Source: Gnetum montanum
Lineage: Eukaryota; Streptophyta; Gnetopsida; Gnetales; Gnetaceae
NCBI GenBank assembly: GCA_015680685.1
Contig: MNCI01005225.1
Span: forward strand, 25,923-49,224
Length of the DNA: 23,302 bases
Direction: 5' to 3'
Under the pieces are notes generated by a model, which was given only the letters and a program-made list of their open reading frames with translations, did no database searches and was not told the DNA's origin. Positions within the stretch are counted from its first letter, which is position 1, and each line of letters starts with the position of its first letter. Positions 1 through 11,305 of this stretch are shown piece after piece. The translations under genes and the position numbers were made by a program.

Positions 1-427
1 TGGAAGCCAAAAAAGCCAAATTTCAACACTCCATGCACTCCAACATTAACCAAACACTTCAACAAGGATGGCAGAAGGCTCAGCATGGAAGATTCATCTC
101 CAGCATAGAAACTTTTTCTTGGTTACTATTTATTATAAATGGAATGGCCATGGGGAAAAACACTTACTATATATGGTAACCCCTCAAATTTGGGCACCCA
201 TGTCACTTGAATGAGGTAGAAATTTGTAGCAAAATTACAACAATTTGCAGCTATTATGCAACCACATTAAAGTCATTTTGTAGCCCCATTCAAGGCCAAA
301 GACCTATAAAAACTAGCCTCAAACACCATTTACCAGTTTAGGAATTTTGGTTTAGCACTTTGGTTCCATAATTTCTCCATGTTTAAGTAATTTTTCATAA
401 TTAGCAAATTTGTTCACACTAAGCCCA
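1..427. other. Non-coding flank, no feature seen
   Basis: AT-rich sequence without a convincing reading frame on either strand. No RNA gene, repeat or retroelement motif was recognised. Confidence 0.5.
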
Positions 428-430
428 CTC

Positions 431-540
431 TCAAGGAGACCGCTCCCCATGAGGGCACTCTCAACGAGGGCACTCAAGAGAGAATGCCTTCATCGGGAGC
501 ATTCTCCCTAGAGTGCCCTCGTTGAGAGTGGTCTCCTTGG
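431..540. repeat. Nested inverted repeat (hairpin)
   Basis: A perfect 20-bp inverted repeat joins 456-475 (core CTCAACGAGGG) and 511-530 (core CCCTCGTTGAG). Inside it a second pair, GAGAATGC at 480-487 and GCATTCTC at 499-506, leaves an 11-nt loop. Outside it AAGGAGACC (433-441) pairs with GGTCTCCTT (530-538) across a 14-nt bulge on the left arm. The arms are GC-richer than the surroundings and keep CpG, unlike most of the window. The role is unknown; a foldback element or part of an LTR U3 region are both possible. Confidence 0.8.
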
Positions 541-620
541 AGAACGTCATCCTTGAGAGTGGTCTCTTTAGTGAACGCCCTCCTTGAGAGCTGTCTCCCT
601 GAGAGCACCCTCATCGAGAG
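511..620 (+). repeat. Tandem repeat, about 31-bp unit, four copies
   Basis: The core CTTGAGAG followed by a GTCTC-like block recurs at 523, 552, 583 and 613, spacing 29-31 bp. Copies are diverged and the last is partial. The first copy also forms the right arm of the hairpin. The array lies about 240 bp upstream of a TATA-like box, so it could be a repeat block of an LTR U3 promoter, but no partner LTR was found. Confidence 0.7.
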
Positions 621-1510
621 CGAGAGGCAAGTTTCCAAGCTAAGGGGAAACCCCCCACTCCTCCATGTTGGTGGCACCTCCCGTCTGAGGCCACGACAGC
701 ATGGGTGGGGCATCCCCTTCTTACACCGATAGTGCGTCGAGGGAAAACCTCCTGGCAGCAGAAATAGTAGCTTCATCGATTCAGCAGAAGAAGCGTCGTC
801 TGGCTGTAGAGTCTCCTAGCCCGACTGGTGAAGAGGAAAGGAAACTACAAACCCTATAAAAGGGGCTTCAAGGATCACAAAAAAGGGGGGGATACATCAC
901 ACTTTGGAAGGCTACTAGCTAGCACTTGGGCTCTCACTTAGAGACACATTTTGAGTCTTGGGAGAAGAGAATTTGTAAAGAAAAAAGTGTGAAAGATTAC
1001 CATGCAAATGACTTAGACCTTATGCTCAAACATTTTCTAAAACACAAACTTTGGCTAAATCCACTTTTATCACCCAACACTCATCTAAGGAAGCTCATAA
1101 GGGGTAGGATCATCTTTAAAAGATAGCTAGAGATCCAATGGTAGCAACCAAAGATGATCCAAAACTACCAAAGTATTTATGGCTTGATAGGTTTTTCCAT
1201 TATCATTAACTAAGTGGTCATGATATTGACTTTTTCTTAGCATTGAAAGATGATCTCTAGAAGATGATTGACTATGGAGGGCTAGTATTAAATGAGTCCA
1301 ACTCTTCAAACACCAATAATAACTCTTACACCATAGCCTCGTTCATAGCAGCCAAATGGTCTAGTCCTCTTAAAGAACCATTTATCATCAAAGTACCGCT
1401 AGCAATTACTTGGCCTTAGACCCCAAAGCCTAAAGCATCCTTTGATATACAAGTATCATCACCAATGCCTTCTAAAGAGCCTTTTAATATATGTGTTTCT
1501 CCTTTAGTGG
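621..1510. other. Non-coding region, possible LTR fragment
   Basis: No credible gene. The first 150 bases are relatively GC-rich. After the TATA-like box at 855-863 comes a stretch that could be a retrotransposon leader or U5 region. Short ORFs at 926-1126 (+) and 1127-1309 (-) have no recognisable protein character. Confidence 0.35.
855..863 (+). promoter_or_regulatory. TATA-like box (TATAAAAGG)
   Basis: The sequence CCTATAAAAGGGGCTTC is a good match to a plant core promoter and to TATA boxes in plant LTRs. No ORF starts soon after it, so if it is real it most likely belonged to an LTR whose other parts are lost or unrecognised. Confidence 0.4.
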
Positions 1511-2188
1511 TGATGAGTGGTGGATTAGTTCAACACCCAACCATATGAGTTACAAGTGTTCACAAGTAGTCTAGTCGAATTCCATGGACAAGGCAAGATA
1601 ATTATACTAGTAATTGGTTAGAGTGTGCGATCATTATATTCCCATGTGAGATAGTAAAATCAATATGTATGATTTAACTCACAGTGAGGCTACTAGACAA
1701 ACTAAGTGATAATACTATGGGGTTACTAAATGATTACACTTAATGCTCAAAATCAGTTATATCTATTCCACTTAACAACAATAATGATAAGGTGCATGGA
1801 AAGTAAATAAGTAACTTGAGAAAATAGTAAACATTAAGTTAATTCAAAACATGAAAATTATTGTAAGTGTAAATAGTAAAAAGTAAGTGATGCTGCAATT
1901 ATGCAAAGTGATCTCGATCTTTATTTCCATGCATGAAATGTGTCCAAGTACATTCCACTCAAATAAAGACTCCATTCAATTGCTAAACATCAAACTACAG
2001 GCATACACTCCTAAGTTCTAAGGATTGAAATTAAGAAAATAAACTAATAGAATTTTTTTAAGCATGAAATAAAAGTATATATGGATAGTGCACCTACATG
2101 TTGTATTTATAGGCCCACACACATCCATGATATCAGATAAGCTACATTGTATCTCATGCCCCAATATCAAGGATCCAATATTGCATCT
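1511..2188 (-). repeat. 3' LTR of Element I
   Basis: Aligns with 10841-11750. By hand count 27 of the first 180 aligned bases differ (about 85% identity), with transitions common. It begins TGATGAGT on the plus strand exactly like the other copy. Its far end, GCATCT at 2188, corresponds to CACATCA in the right LTR. Relative to the right copy it lacks about 183 bp at the junction 1690/1691. Confidence 0.85.
2104..2111 (-). promoter_or_regulatory. TATA box of the 3' LTR (TATAAATA, minus strand)
   Basis: TATTTATA on the plus strand is kept at the equivalent place in both LTRs (2104-2111 and 11666-11673), inside CCTATAAATACAA when read on the minus strand. Its position near the start of the minus-strand LTR supports leftward transcription. 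Confidence 0.55.
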
Positions 2189-2639
2189 CCAATATCAAAT
2201 ACATTATATAATTTCCAAGAAAAATTTGGATTTATCATACCCTCATGACTGAATAAAAACTCATCCTTAAGTTAAAACAAAATAAGGATAGAGTTTATTA
2301 CAAAATTGGAAGGTAGATTCATATGACACTAACTTGTATATACATGACTTTCTAATGTCGCAGTGGAGTTTACAAAAATGACATGACTCATGACATAACA
2401 AATTTTCCAAAAAGAATAAAATTTGGTGAAACTAGATGTAGCCTTATGTTATTTCAGGTGGTAATGGCTCTTCCATTGGTTACTTCCCCTTATCATCAAG
2501 CTTCTAAAATATGTACCAGTTTAGGAGCACTTGAAGTTTTTCTTCTTCTATTTTGGGATCATGAAATATCCATCTAGATGAACCAATATTTGATGAAGTC
2601 GACGCATCCCATGGGCATGGTAGCTACAGAAACATCTGA
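2189..2639. other. 3' untranslated spacer of Element I
   Basis: Lies between the end of the extra ORF and the 3' LTR. No polypurine tract can be made out beside the LTR, probably because of decay. The ORF at 2383-2577 (+) runs against the element and has no recognisable features. Confidence 0.45.
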
Positions 2640-5179
2640 TTTACTTTAACATACCAAGCTACAAACTACCTCCTCTCCTCTTCAAATGTTCTAGCCTTTT
2701 CATGGAGTTCATGGTAATCTAATAATCTGCTGGCTAGGTTTGCTGCTACATCTTGTTGCCCATGGTAGCGAACCTTTACTGCTTCTAGTTCAAAGTTTTC
2801 TACTTGAAGTTTCTGCAAAGCATCTTTGCAATCTACAAACTCTTTCTCATACAATGCATATGTGTCTACTACTTGCTATTCTAGCTCAATTCTAGGCCTA
2901 CCTATTGTCAACATGGCCAAGTTAACATAACAAAGGTTAGCTAACCCCATGTATTCTTTTAGGTCCTCAATTTATAGATCTTTGTTTTTGACTTTCACTT
3001 GGTGGACAAGGGCATAACTATCCAATATAGGTTGCCAATCAAGATTTTGTGTTGAAATTATGGTAATTCTAGACTTTTCCATCTAGATTTCTTTCTCATT
3101 TATCTATTTCCTGGTCACAAAAGTGTTTCTTGAGCCTCTTATGTTTCTTTTCCTTGCTTTTCCATGTGCACATTTCAATGGCTGATTTTTGATGAATTGT
3201 GCATACCTCCTCCATAGAGAGGATTTTGTTTTCTATTTCAAGGTGACTCATATCCTGGTTGACCCTCATCAGTTGTTTCCTTAATTGATGAATGAGCTTA
3301 TCCAATATGTTTTTTTTGTGTTTCTACATTGGTCAACCTCATGTTATTAGTAGCAAGTTTTTTATTTTCCTCTTGTAGTGCTGCAAGTGTCTTCACATGT
3401 GCATATGTCTATGCTTCAGCTACAGAGGCATTCTATACTACTTTCTCCTTCTTAGTTTCCAACTATTTATTTTTTTCAATTAGGTTGCTAATATGCTTTA
3501 TTTTGAATTGCTCAATCTAGTTCGGCATAATGAATTACATAGGATCTCTTAGTTCACCTTTCAGGACTATGAGCTCTTCTTGTAGTTTTAGAACTTCTAC
3601 TTCTACATGCTTTGCCTTGGTCTCTATCATGATCAATTTTTCTTTGGTGGTGATGAGCTTAAATTGTATTGTAGTGACATTACTAGGGATGTCAAAAAGC
3701 GTTTTCATGACCCATCTAGTTTGCAGTAGTCTATTGAGCACATTCTCATGATCAACAAGAGTCATCAAGGTTTGAATTAACATCTAAGCATATCTGCCTC
3801 CAATTAGATTCATTGGTGGTACAATAGGTAAATTGAAGGATTCCTTGATATGATCAGTGATCGCCTTTACTACTCTTGCTACATCTTGGTGCTGCATTAC
3901 CACTACTGTGGCTTCTTCTCCAATCTCTAGCACCACTTGGAATGATGCATTATTCCCAAAGATCTATTATGACCCTTGTACCTCTCCTCTTGATTGTAAT
4001 GAAATTTTCCACTTGCTAGATCGACTAAAACTATGGGTCTAATAGCATTGTCAATAACTCTATAAAGATTGGCCTCTTCCTTATTCCCTAGCTACTTATT
4101 TTTGCAATCTACTGTAGATGACTCATCGATGGTCTATAATCTCATGGTGGAAGTGGTGGAACTTATTATTTCTACTGTTGCTATTGGCTACTAGGCCTTA
4201 CTTTCTCTTGCTATTTTTATTGCTCTTATTCCTGTTCTTGCTCTTGCTGCTCACCATGGTCTTTCCTTGGTGGTGTTGGTTTGAGAAACTCATCATATGA
4301 AGCATTTTGGGCTCTCCTAGGCACGTCATTGGTGTATCATAGGACTCCGACTCACTTGCACAACTTCCTAATAGGGTAAGGGAATAAAAGTGTTGGCTTC
4401 CCTACCTTTTGTTCTTCAAACCACCTTTGGAGTTTTATGAAATAAAGTTGTGTGAGGTTGGCATTGTACTTGCCCATCAGAATCACACTATCTCTAGCCA
4501 CAAAAGTTGATAGTTGATTGAGTCCTTATGTTGGGAATAGGTGATAAGTGTCAATTTTTAAATATATTTTCTCTTCTAGAGTTAGTTCATTATAGCCCTT
4601 ATCTTCTTTTCCATAAGCTCATTTCAGCCATAGCTTTCTGGTTTCAAGATCAAATCAAGTAGACATATGTGCTAACCTTACTCCTTCATTGGGTATATTC
4701 AAAGCTTCTATAATTGCCTTGATTGAGAATGACACTGAGATTCCTCCAATGTTAACAATAGTTCCCTCTTCTTTTCTGTGTCAAAACTGATAAGTATCTC
4801 TAAAATACCATTCACCATTCTATAACAACATTGGCCATAACAATGACACCTGGAGTTGCATCCTTACGACTTCATGAACAAATTCCATAAATGGGCCAAG
4901 GTTCATCTTCACGATGATCGTGGTCAGGATAGATCTTTCTTGGATGACATGAAGGTAGTCCTACAACAATTCCAGGCATTGTCCTAGCACTTGTGATTCT
5001 TTTGCCTCTCCTTAGATCTATTGTTCCATAGTAGGAGTATCTTTATGGATGTTGAATTATTGGGCTTCCTACTTCTTGTATTTCTATTCTTGTCCATCAA
5101 TTTGGCCTTTGCCTTGACCTTTTGGTCATTTGCTTGCTCCTTGTGAGGGTCCTCCTTGTGCTCCTATCTACGGGGCCAT
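2640..5179 (-). pseudogene. Extra ORF of Element I: unknown N-terminal domain, Gln-rich linker, coiled coil
   Basis: Function unknown. Reading starts at ATG GCC CCG (first base 5179). One frame runs to about 4350 with 14 in-frame stops and no frameshift. It has a Gln/Lys-rich start, then a globular part with the segments MNLGPFMEFVHEV and IIEALNIPNEGVRLAH. This is loosely reminiscent of plant-transposon domain families (PF20167 or ATHILA ORF-1), which is inference. Next come a PTPPRK segment and a Gln/Glu-rich linker near 4180-4260. After frameshifts, roughly 400 codons of heptad-like, Glu/Lys/Leu-rich coiled coil follow; its best open pieces are 3535-3783, 3096-3305 and 2666-2854. It sits between gag-protease and the 3' LTR, the position of the env-like ORF in Athila, but no signal peptide or membrane segment is evident. 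Confidence 0.6.
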
Positions 5180-7801
5180 TTTCAAATATTAAGGATTAAA
5201 AATTGCTAAGGTATTCACATTTATTCTTAATAGTTTCATACCTTACTCATACCCTTAGTTTCATTAAGTTCTTACTTTATGATTGCAAAGTTATAAAAAT
5301 TTTGCAAAAAGTAAACCCATAGGTGTTAATCTTTTTATAACCCTTCATAGTTGTCTAGTTTATTCTTATGTATGGCTCATGATGATGGTTATGGTTACTT
5401 AAGAACATTAATTAAGTGTTTTGACATTAATATGTGTGATTATTCTTTAAAACTTTTAGCTATCTCTTCATACTTATCCTTAAAATCCCTTCTAGGTGTT
5501 AGAATTTTTTGAAGAATCAACTAATATTTTCCTCACTAGCACCTCCCATGACTAAGTTGAGCACTCTATGATCAAATATTTTTAAAAAGCATGAAAATCA
5601 TAGTGATAATGATCAAGTTATGGCTTGGGAAAGCTAGGAGGTTAGAGCTTAGATTAGAAATGAAAATTCCAAAAATCTCCCTTGGCACAAATGAAAAATG
5701 CCAAAAAAAAAAATTTAAGTCCCTGCATATATATAGATTTTATGGGACCTGACATCAAAGATCCAATATTGGTGCAAACCTGATATTTGAACCCAAGAAA
5801 ATTCATTTTGAAGAAGGGTCTAGGGAGAAAAATTAATTCTTTTGGAGATTTATAAGGTTTTAAGGTTTTTCAAAGGATTTGGATGATGAAAATATGCTTA
5901 GTTTTGTCAAGAAATTCATCATTAAGAGCTCATAGAGAAGGAATCTCAAGCTATGAAAGTTCATAAGTTGAGTAAGAAGGGTAATGAATTCATATTTTTA
6001 GAAAAAATGGTGTAAATAATATGGGAAGTGTTTATTAATGTTTGGAAGGTTCAAGATGATGGGGAATCACTTAGCAGGTATAAGATACAACAATTATAGA
6101 AGTGGATCCTTCCCAAAGCAAGCTCCAGCCCTTAATGCCCTTGTATAACCATACCTAGAAGTGTCCTTAAGCACTTCAGGAGTTGAGTGTAATGCATACC
6201 TATTTAGCAAAATATACATGTCAGTACCACCAAATTGGGAAAATAACTTTATGTTATAGAAAATCATAAGTTGTGACTATTCAAACAGTGAGATGAGATA
6301 AAATTAGAAGGGATTGTAGAAATCAAGACATGAGGTTTCTTACCATAGGCATAATGAATTATTATGTTTTATTAGAGGTTAATGTAATCACTAGCCTTTC
6401 TATCCAAGATTCAAACCAAGTCTAAACCACATTCTAGTGACATCACATCATGGCATCTCTTGGAATTACAATTGCAAGACTATTAATGTTGTGAGTATCA
6501 TCACTTAGCATTTTGTCCAAGGGAGGAGTCTTATTCATGACACTTTATTTTTATTTTTAGATTTCTAAGAAGCTACCTACCTTCAAGCATGGGTAACATG
6601 TCTTTCCAATGGTACCCCTAGAAATTTATTTTATGATCTTTTATTTTTATTTGTGTCAACCTTTTTAGGCAACACTTATTTTCCTCTTACTCCCATTTTT
6701 TGTTAGATCTACAAGGATATAATAAAACCTAAGCAACATAATAGAACTTACAATAGTAATCCAAAAGAATTTACAAATCCTCTTGATGTCACACCCTTTA
6801 CATTCCCTCTTGGTTCTTCACTTTTTTTGTTAGGCATAATGATGACAAGTTTATTCTTAGTTGTATAATGGAAAAGAATATCATTATGGCCATGTTAAGA
6901 ACCTCTTATTAATGGAATGGATGGATGGAGGATGAAGGCACAGTATTTAAATAATTAGTTCCTTATGACTTAATAACATAGAGAAATATTCAACTTATTT
7001 GACTACATCTTGCCTTTAATTAATGTGTCTTATTAGTATTCAAAATTATTTACAAAGGGTTTTAAAAAAACTATGAGAGAAATGAAAAAAATAGTAAAAA
7101 ATGTGAAAAAGTACAAAGAATAAAAAATGGTAAAAAAATTGAAAATGTAAAAGAATTAGAAGATATTAAAAAAAATGTCAAAAATTCAAGAAATGAAAAG
7201 TATTAAAGAATGAGAAGAATTATATCAAAGAATTAGGAAAAGTAAAAGGAATTGTAAAACAAACAAAATGGAAAAGCACTTAGTAATTCTTGAATCAGGA
7301 TAAGGCATCTTCCCCATGACTGAACTCATGGGTGAGTGTTTGGAAGATGCTCCCTAAATCTCCTAGATCATACACTCTAAGTGGTTCATGTACCATCTTT
7401 ATTGATTTAACTTTTTGGTTATTGTCCCAAGTGATCTAGACAGTATATGAGTTTTGATCGTCTAAGTCTTTGTCTTCTTTTTCTTTTGGTGTATGATCAT
7501 GAGTTATTAATTTCATCATTGGGGCATTAGTTGGATTCATTTTCTTAGATTGGGAATCAGTGAGTGGTTCAAATGTTTCCATGCATGTTTTAGACAATTT
7601 TTAGTTCTGAGTTAGTGACCACATGATGTCTTTTAGTTTTGTGGCTCATATTCTTTCTTTTGCACACATTTGCTTTTCACAATTGTGGATTGTTGTGGTG
7701 ACTATGTTAACATTATAAAGTTCTAGTCCACTATTGCACCCTTTACTTTTAATAACAATGCATGGAATTTTTGTGTGCGTATGGCTCCATGCATGTCTTC
7801 T
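5180..7801. other. Non-coding AT-rich spacer where RT-integrase would be expected
   Basis: In an autonomous gypsy element this place after protease would encode reverse transcriptase, RNase H and integrase. I found no YMDD-like box, HHCC finger or other pol motif on the minus strand, and no long frame. A charged segment near 7300-7480 (minus, with KEKEDKDLDD) may be a remnant of the protease polyprotein tail. The rest holds A-rich low-complexity DNA and a short match to the LTR end at 5753-5771. Confidence 0.55.
7061..7275 (+). repeat. A-rich low-complexity tract
   Basis: Purine-rich stretch dominated by short runs of A separated by G or T, with AAAATG- and AAGAATT-like words repeated irregularly. 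There is no fixed period. Confidence 0.6.
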
Positions 7802-10720
7802 TTAGAGATCTGAACAGATAAGCCATGCTCTCCCCATGATAATTGAGAATTCCTTATCAGCATCTTTCACATCAATTACTAGAAAATCTACTAGATGAGA
7901 CCACCCATTAATAGTGATCTCTACATCATCTAACTATTGCAAAGGAATGGTGACAAACTGATCTACAAGCTCCAACCTAATATTAAATTCTTTCAATGGT
8001 GGTAAGTGCCATTCTTGATAGGTTTCATAAGAGATCAAATTTACCCCAAAACCTAAGTATAATAGAGCTTTGCATCGTAGATTTCTAGCTACCCAAAGAT
8101 AAATCAAAGAAATTCTTGAATCAATTCTCTTCTTAGGAAGTGGTCCTACCTTAATCCAATCTGTGATGATTTCAATGAGCATGATAGTTTGTATGTTTTG
8201 ATTGGATGATGATGGAAGCTTATTGGTTGTAAGAGAATCTATGGTAGGGGAATTTTATCTTGATGAAGCTCTAATTCTACCAACCTTTTTAGGACTTATC
8301 CTAAAGAAAGGATACTTATTTATTACGTCACTAGTGTTGCTAGTAAGATCCTCTATTTTTACATTTCTTGCCCTTGCAACTTTCCTCTACTGTGGTTGTG
8401 ATGGCAACTTCCCTTGCATACTAGGTAGTGGCATTGGTGGTAAATGATTAGTTAGATGTGGATTTAAAGAAACAGCTATTTGTGGATGCATGTGTGAGTT
8501 TATATTTATTCTTATTAACATTGATCTATGATATTCAAGTGGATAATATTGTGGAGTCTAAATAGCTGCATTGGCTGGTGAGATTAGACATTGAACATAG
8601 TATCTATAAATATTAGGTTGTCAATATGGATATTATTGCCTTGGTAGTGGCATTGCCCATGTCTAAATTTGTTGCCACTACTGCTAATATTGCTCTTATA
8701 GTTGAGGGTAAGCTTCACTTAGGTAATAGGTTGGCTGGAAAAGTTTCTTGATATTTCCTTGAGGATAAGGAAGTCTTCTTGATTCCTACTTTTTGACAAA
8801 GCTTGGATTGAGCACATATACCCCAAATTCTTGCAAGTGGGCCATAATAGGACAACATCCCTTAGGATGTTCATACTGGCACACCTTACATCCATCCTCT
8901 TCCTATGAACTAGAGTCAATGTACTCTTCAATGATAGCAACTTTTTCTTTTTTCTTGTAATTGTCTCATCCATAATCTCTTTTCTTCTTCTTTTATTTTT
9001 CCCTATTTAGTGCTTGTTTAGTATTCTCCTTCATGATCTTTAAAGTTGTAGAAAATTTCTCATCCATTAAATCCCAAACTCTCTCTATCTTAGCTGCTAT
9101 ATCATAAACTAAATTTTGAATATGTAGAGTCTTTTGTTGAATGGCCTAGCCTAAGATTTCCTCCTCTTGTATTTCATAGACTCATGCATCGCTCTTCCAG
9201 ATGAATGGATTTCTGTTGTATTCATTAGGTGATTCCCTTTTTTTGAATTCTCCTTCCTCTTTTGCCACTTGATTAATTAGTCTTTGTATGCAATGGGTGG
9301 TCATCTATAATAATCTTCCTTGGGCATAAACCCCAAGGGTCTCTCTGGTTATACTTTGTAGCCCATCTACGATGTGCCTAAGTTGTTCCTTTGATGAAAA
9401 TTCATGGCATGTGCATCTATGTAACAATGGATAATATCTATCCATTATGACATCAAGGCTCTTGTGAGTCCCTTTCTTTCATCCCTGGATTTGTTTTTGT
9501 AGGTTTGACACTTGTGAATAGTTCTAGTATTTATCATTAAATATTTTGAGCATAGTGCTCTAGCATCTAATGGATTCAAGTTCTAATGACCTATACCAGC
9601 TTTCTACTTCCTTCACAAGTGTTCTAGGAAATAGCTTCAATTTTTTTCCAATCACTCACTATATTTTGAAGGACATAGGCATTGTGGAAAACTTGAAGGT
9701 GATGCTATAGTTCAATGTTATAGCAACCTTCAAATCTTGGCATATTGTTCATGTCTAGCCATTTGATTCAACTATTCCTTATGTGCCTAGTTGGTATGTA
9801 GAAAACTTCCTAGATATTTATCATGCTTTGGGTTACCATGAGGGGTTCATCATCATGATCGGGTTCATATGTTCTATTGTAGTAGTGACCCCTTCTGTGC
9901 TCGAATCTGTCTTGATCCTCTCTTCTATCCCTTCTTCTCCTTCATTCATGTTCTTCATCTTTTGTATCAGAGTATCTTGACCATGATGACCATAAATCCT
10001 CTTTTCTTCACTATTAGAGTCCTAGTACATATGTCACCTCCTGTCAAAGTCCTTCAACAATCATGATGAGGTAGCAGGAAAATGGTGCTAGCTTGTTCTC
10101 CTTTCATGAATCTTATATGATTCTTTGTAGGATTTTCTAAGAACCCTTGGCCTAGAGTCCCACTTATATTTGGAGTCAATAGCCTCCTCCTTGTGTGTCT
10201 CTACTAGAGTAGAATGAAGTTGGGAGTTGACAGGTTCCTCAAGTTTGATGATAGGCATTTCTAAAGGCTCCTCATGGTGTTGGTGGAGTTGCTCTAAAAT
10301 GAATGCATCAACATCAAGCTCTTCCAAGACAACTAAAGTGATGGACTACTTCCCTTTATTTTGTGCATGTTTGATCTCCATGGTAGCATCTCTCCTCTTC
10401 TACTCCTTTTTGGGTTCACAAGGTCTTATCATGTGCTGAGTCACATGATACCCTTTCTGAATCTAGTCCAAATGCATTCCCCTTAAGGTAGTTTAGAGCA
10501 TGTTAAGTGCTGCACATTCTAGAGGCAGGAGTATGTTGTCTTGGATGTCTTTCCACCTCATTTTATTGTCTTGATGGAAGATGAAAGTGAAGTTTGGATG
10601 ATAAGTCTGCATTGGCATTTCCCATTCTTCTTCATCAATAATTCTATCACTGCTTCTTCTTGTTTCCTTGGTAGGTGATGGTTGATTTTTGTTTGAAGTC
10701 ATATTCTTATTTTTAGACAT
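7802..10720 (-). pseudogene. Gag-protease polyprotein of Element I
   Basis: Gag packages element RNA and the retropepsin would mature the polyprotein. Start chosen at the ATG with first base 10720, about 100 nt after the primer binding site. Points checked by hand at 10798, 10327, 9598, 9367, 8893, 8182 and 7804 lie in one frame, so decay is mainly by stop codons. Order: basic N-terminus (MSKNKNMTSNKN); charged linker (10088-10327); Retrotrans_gag region about 9220-9780 with WYRSLELESI; zinc-knuckle-like CKVC..H....C at 8851-8890; protease at 7802-8110 with YLGFGVNL and IIMGRAWL. In the protease the catalytic Asp of the usual DLGA/S motif is Tyr, so it would be inactive. The stop at 7802-7804 may not be the original end. 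Confidence 0.75.
8851..8890 (-). other. Zinc-knuckle-like motif of Gag
   Basis: Minus-strand codons give CKVCQYEHPKGCCP, spacing C-x2-C-x3-H-x3/4-C, close to the CCHC knuckle by which retroelement Gag binds RNA. It lies in the Gag frame, about 330 bases upstream of the gag core end and upstream of the protease, the normal order. Confidence 0.55.
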
Positions 10721-10821
10721 TATTGTGTTAAGTGTGCTTTGTATATAGTTGTAAGGTTTGACTTTGTGTTTCAAACACAACGAACTTTGAAAAATCAATT
10801 ACTTAGCATAACATTGACAAG

Positions 10822-10839
10822 CCCCTTGCAATGACACCA
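10822..10839 (-). promoter_or_regulatory. Primer binding site resembling tRNA-Asp type
   Basis: On the minus strand the bases next to the 5' LTR read TGGTGTCATTGCAAGGGG. The tRNA-Asp site known from Athila elements is TGGCGCCGTTGCCGGGGA. Twelve of 18 bases agree, and five of the six differences are transitions, most at CpG sites. One T separates it from the LTR end CATCA. Confidence 0.65.
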
Positions 10840-11305
10840 ATGATGAGTAGTGGAGTAATCCAACACTCAACCATATGAGTTACAAGTGTTCACACATAGG
10901 CCAATTGAATTCCATAGACAAGGCAACGTAAATATGCTAGTAATTGGTTAGAGTTCATGATCATTGTCTTCTCATGTGAGTTAGTAAAATCAATGTGTAT
11001 GGTTTAACTCACGGTGAGGCATATGATAATTGATGTTGAGTAGGCCATATTACTCTTAGTACACAGAAAGTAAGTGGAATTGTTTATAAATCTAGGTAAT
11101 AGTAAACAAATCTAATCTAGCCTATGCGATGGACATCTATTCCTAATTCTCTAGACATGTCTTAGACTCATGCAATTGTTACTAGGATTACCAAGTATAA
11201 TGCAACTAGGTGAACCAAGCAATAATACTATTGGGTTACCAAATAATTACACTTAATGCTTGAAATTAGTAGCATCCATTCCACTTAACAACAATAATGA
11301 TAAGG

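Noticed and set aside
474-776. 100-codon ORF on the minus strand
   Set aside because: It runs through the hairpin and tandem repeats; the protein is repeat-derived and has no domain character.
3329-3751. Plus-strand ORFs with hydrophobic, Ser/Phe-rich products (3329-3520, 3530-3751)
   Set aside because: They are antisense to the coiled-coil part of the extra ORF; Glu/Lys codons read backwards give Phe, Ser and Leu.
4118-4300. Leu/Phe-rich membrane-like ORF on the plus strand
   Set aside because: Antisense of the Gln/Glu-rich linker of the extra ORF.
9783-10066. Hydrophobic plus-strand ORFs resembling membrane proteins
   Set aside because: Antisense to gag of Element I.
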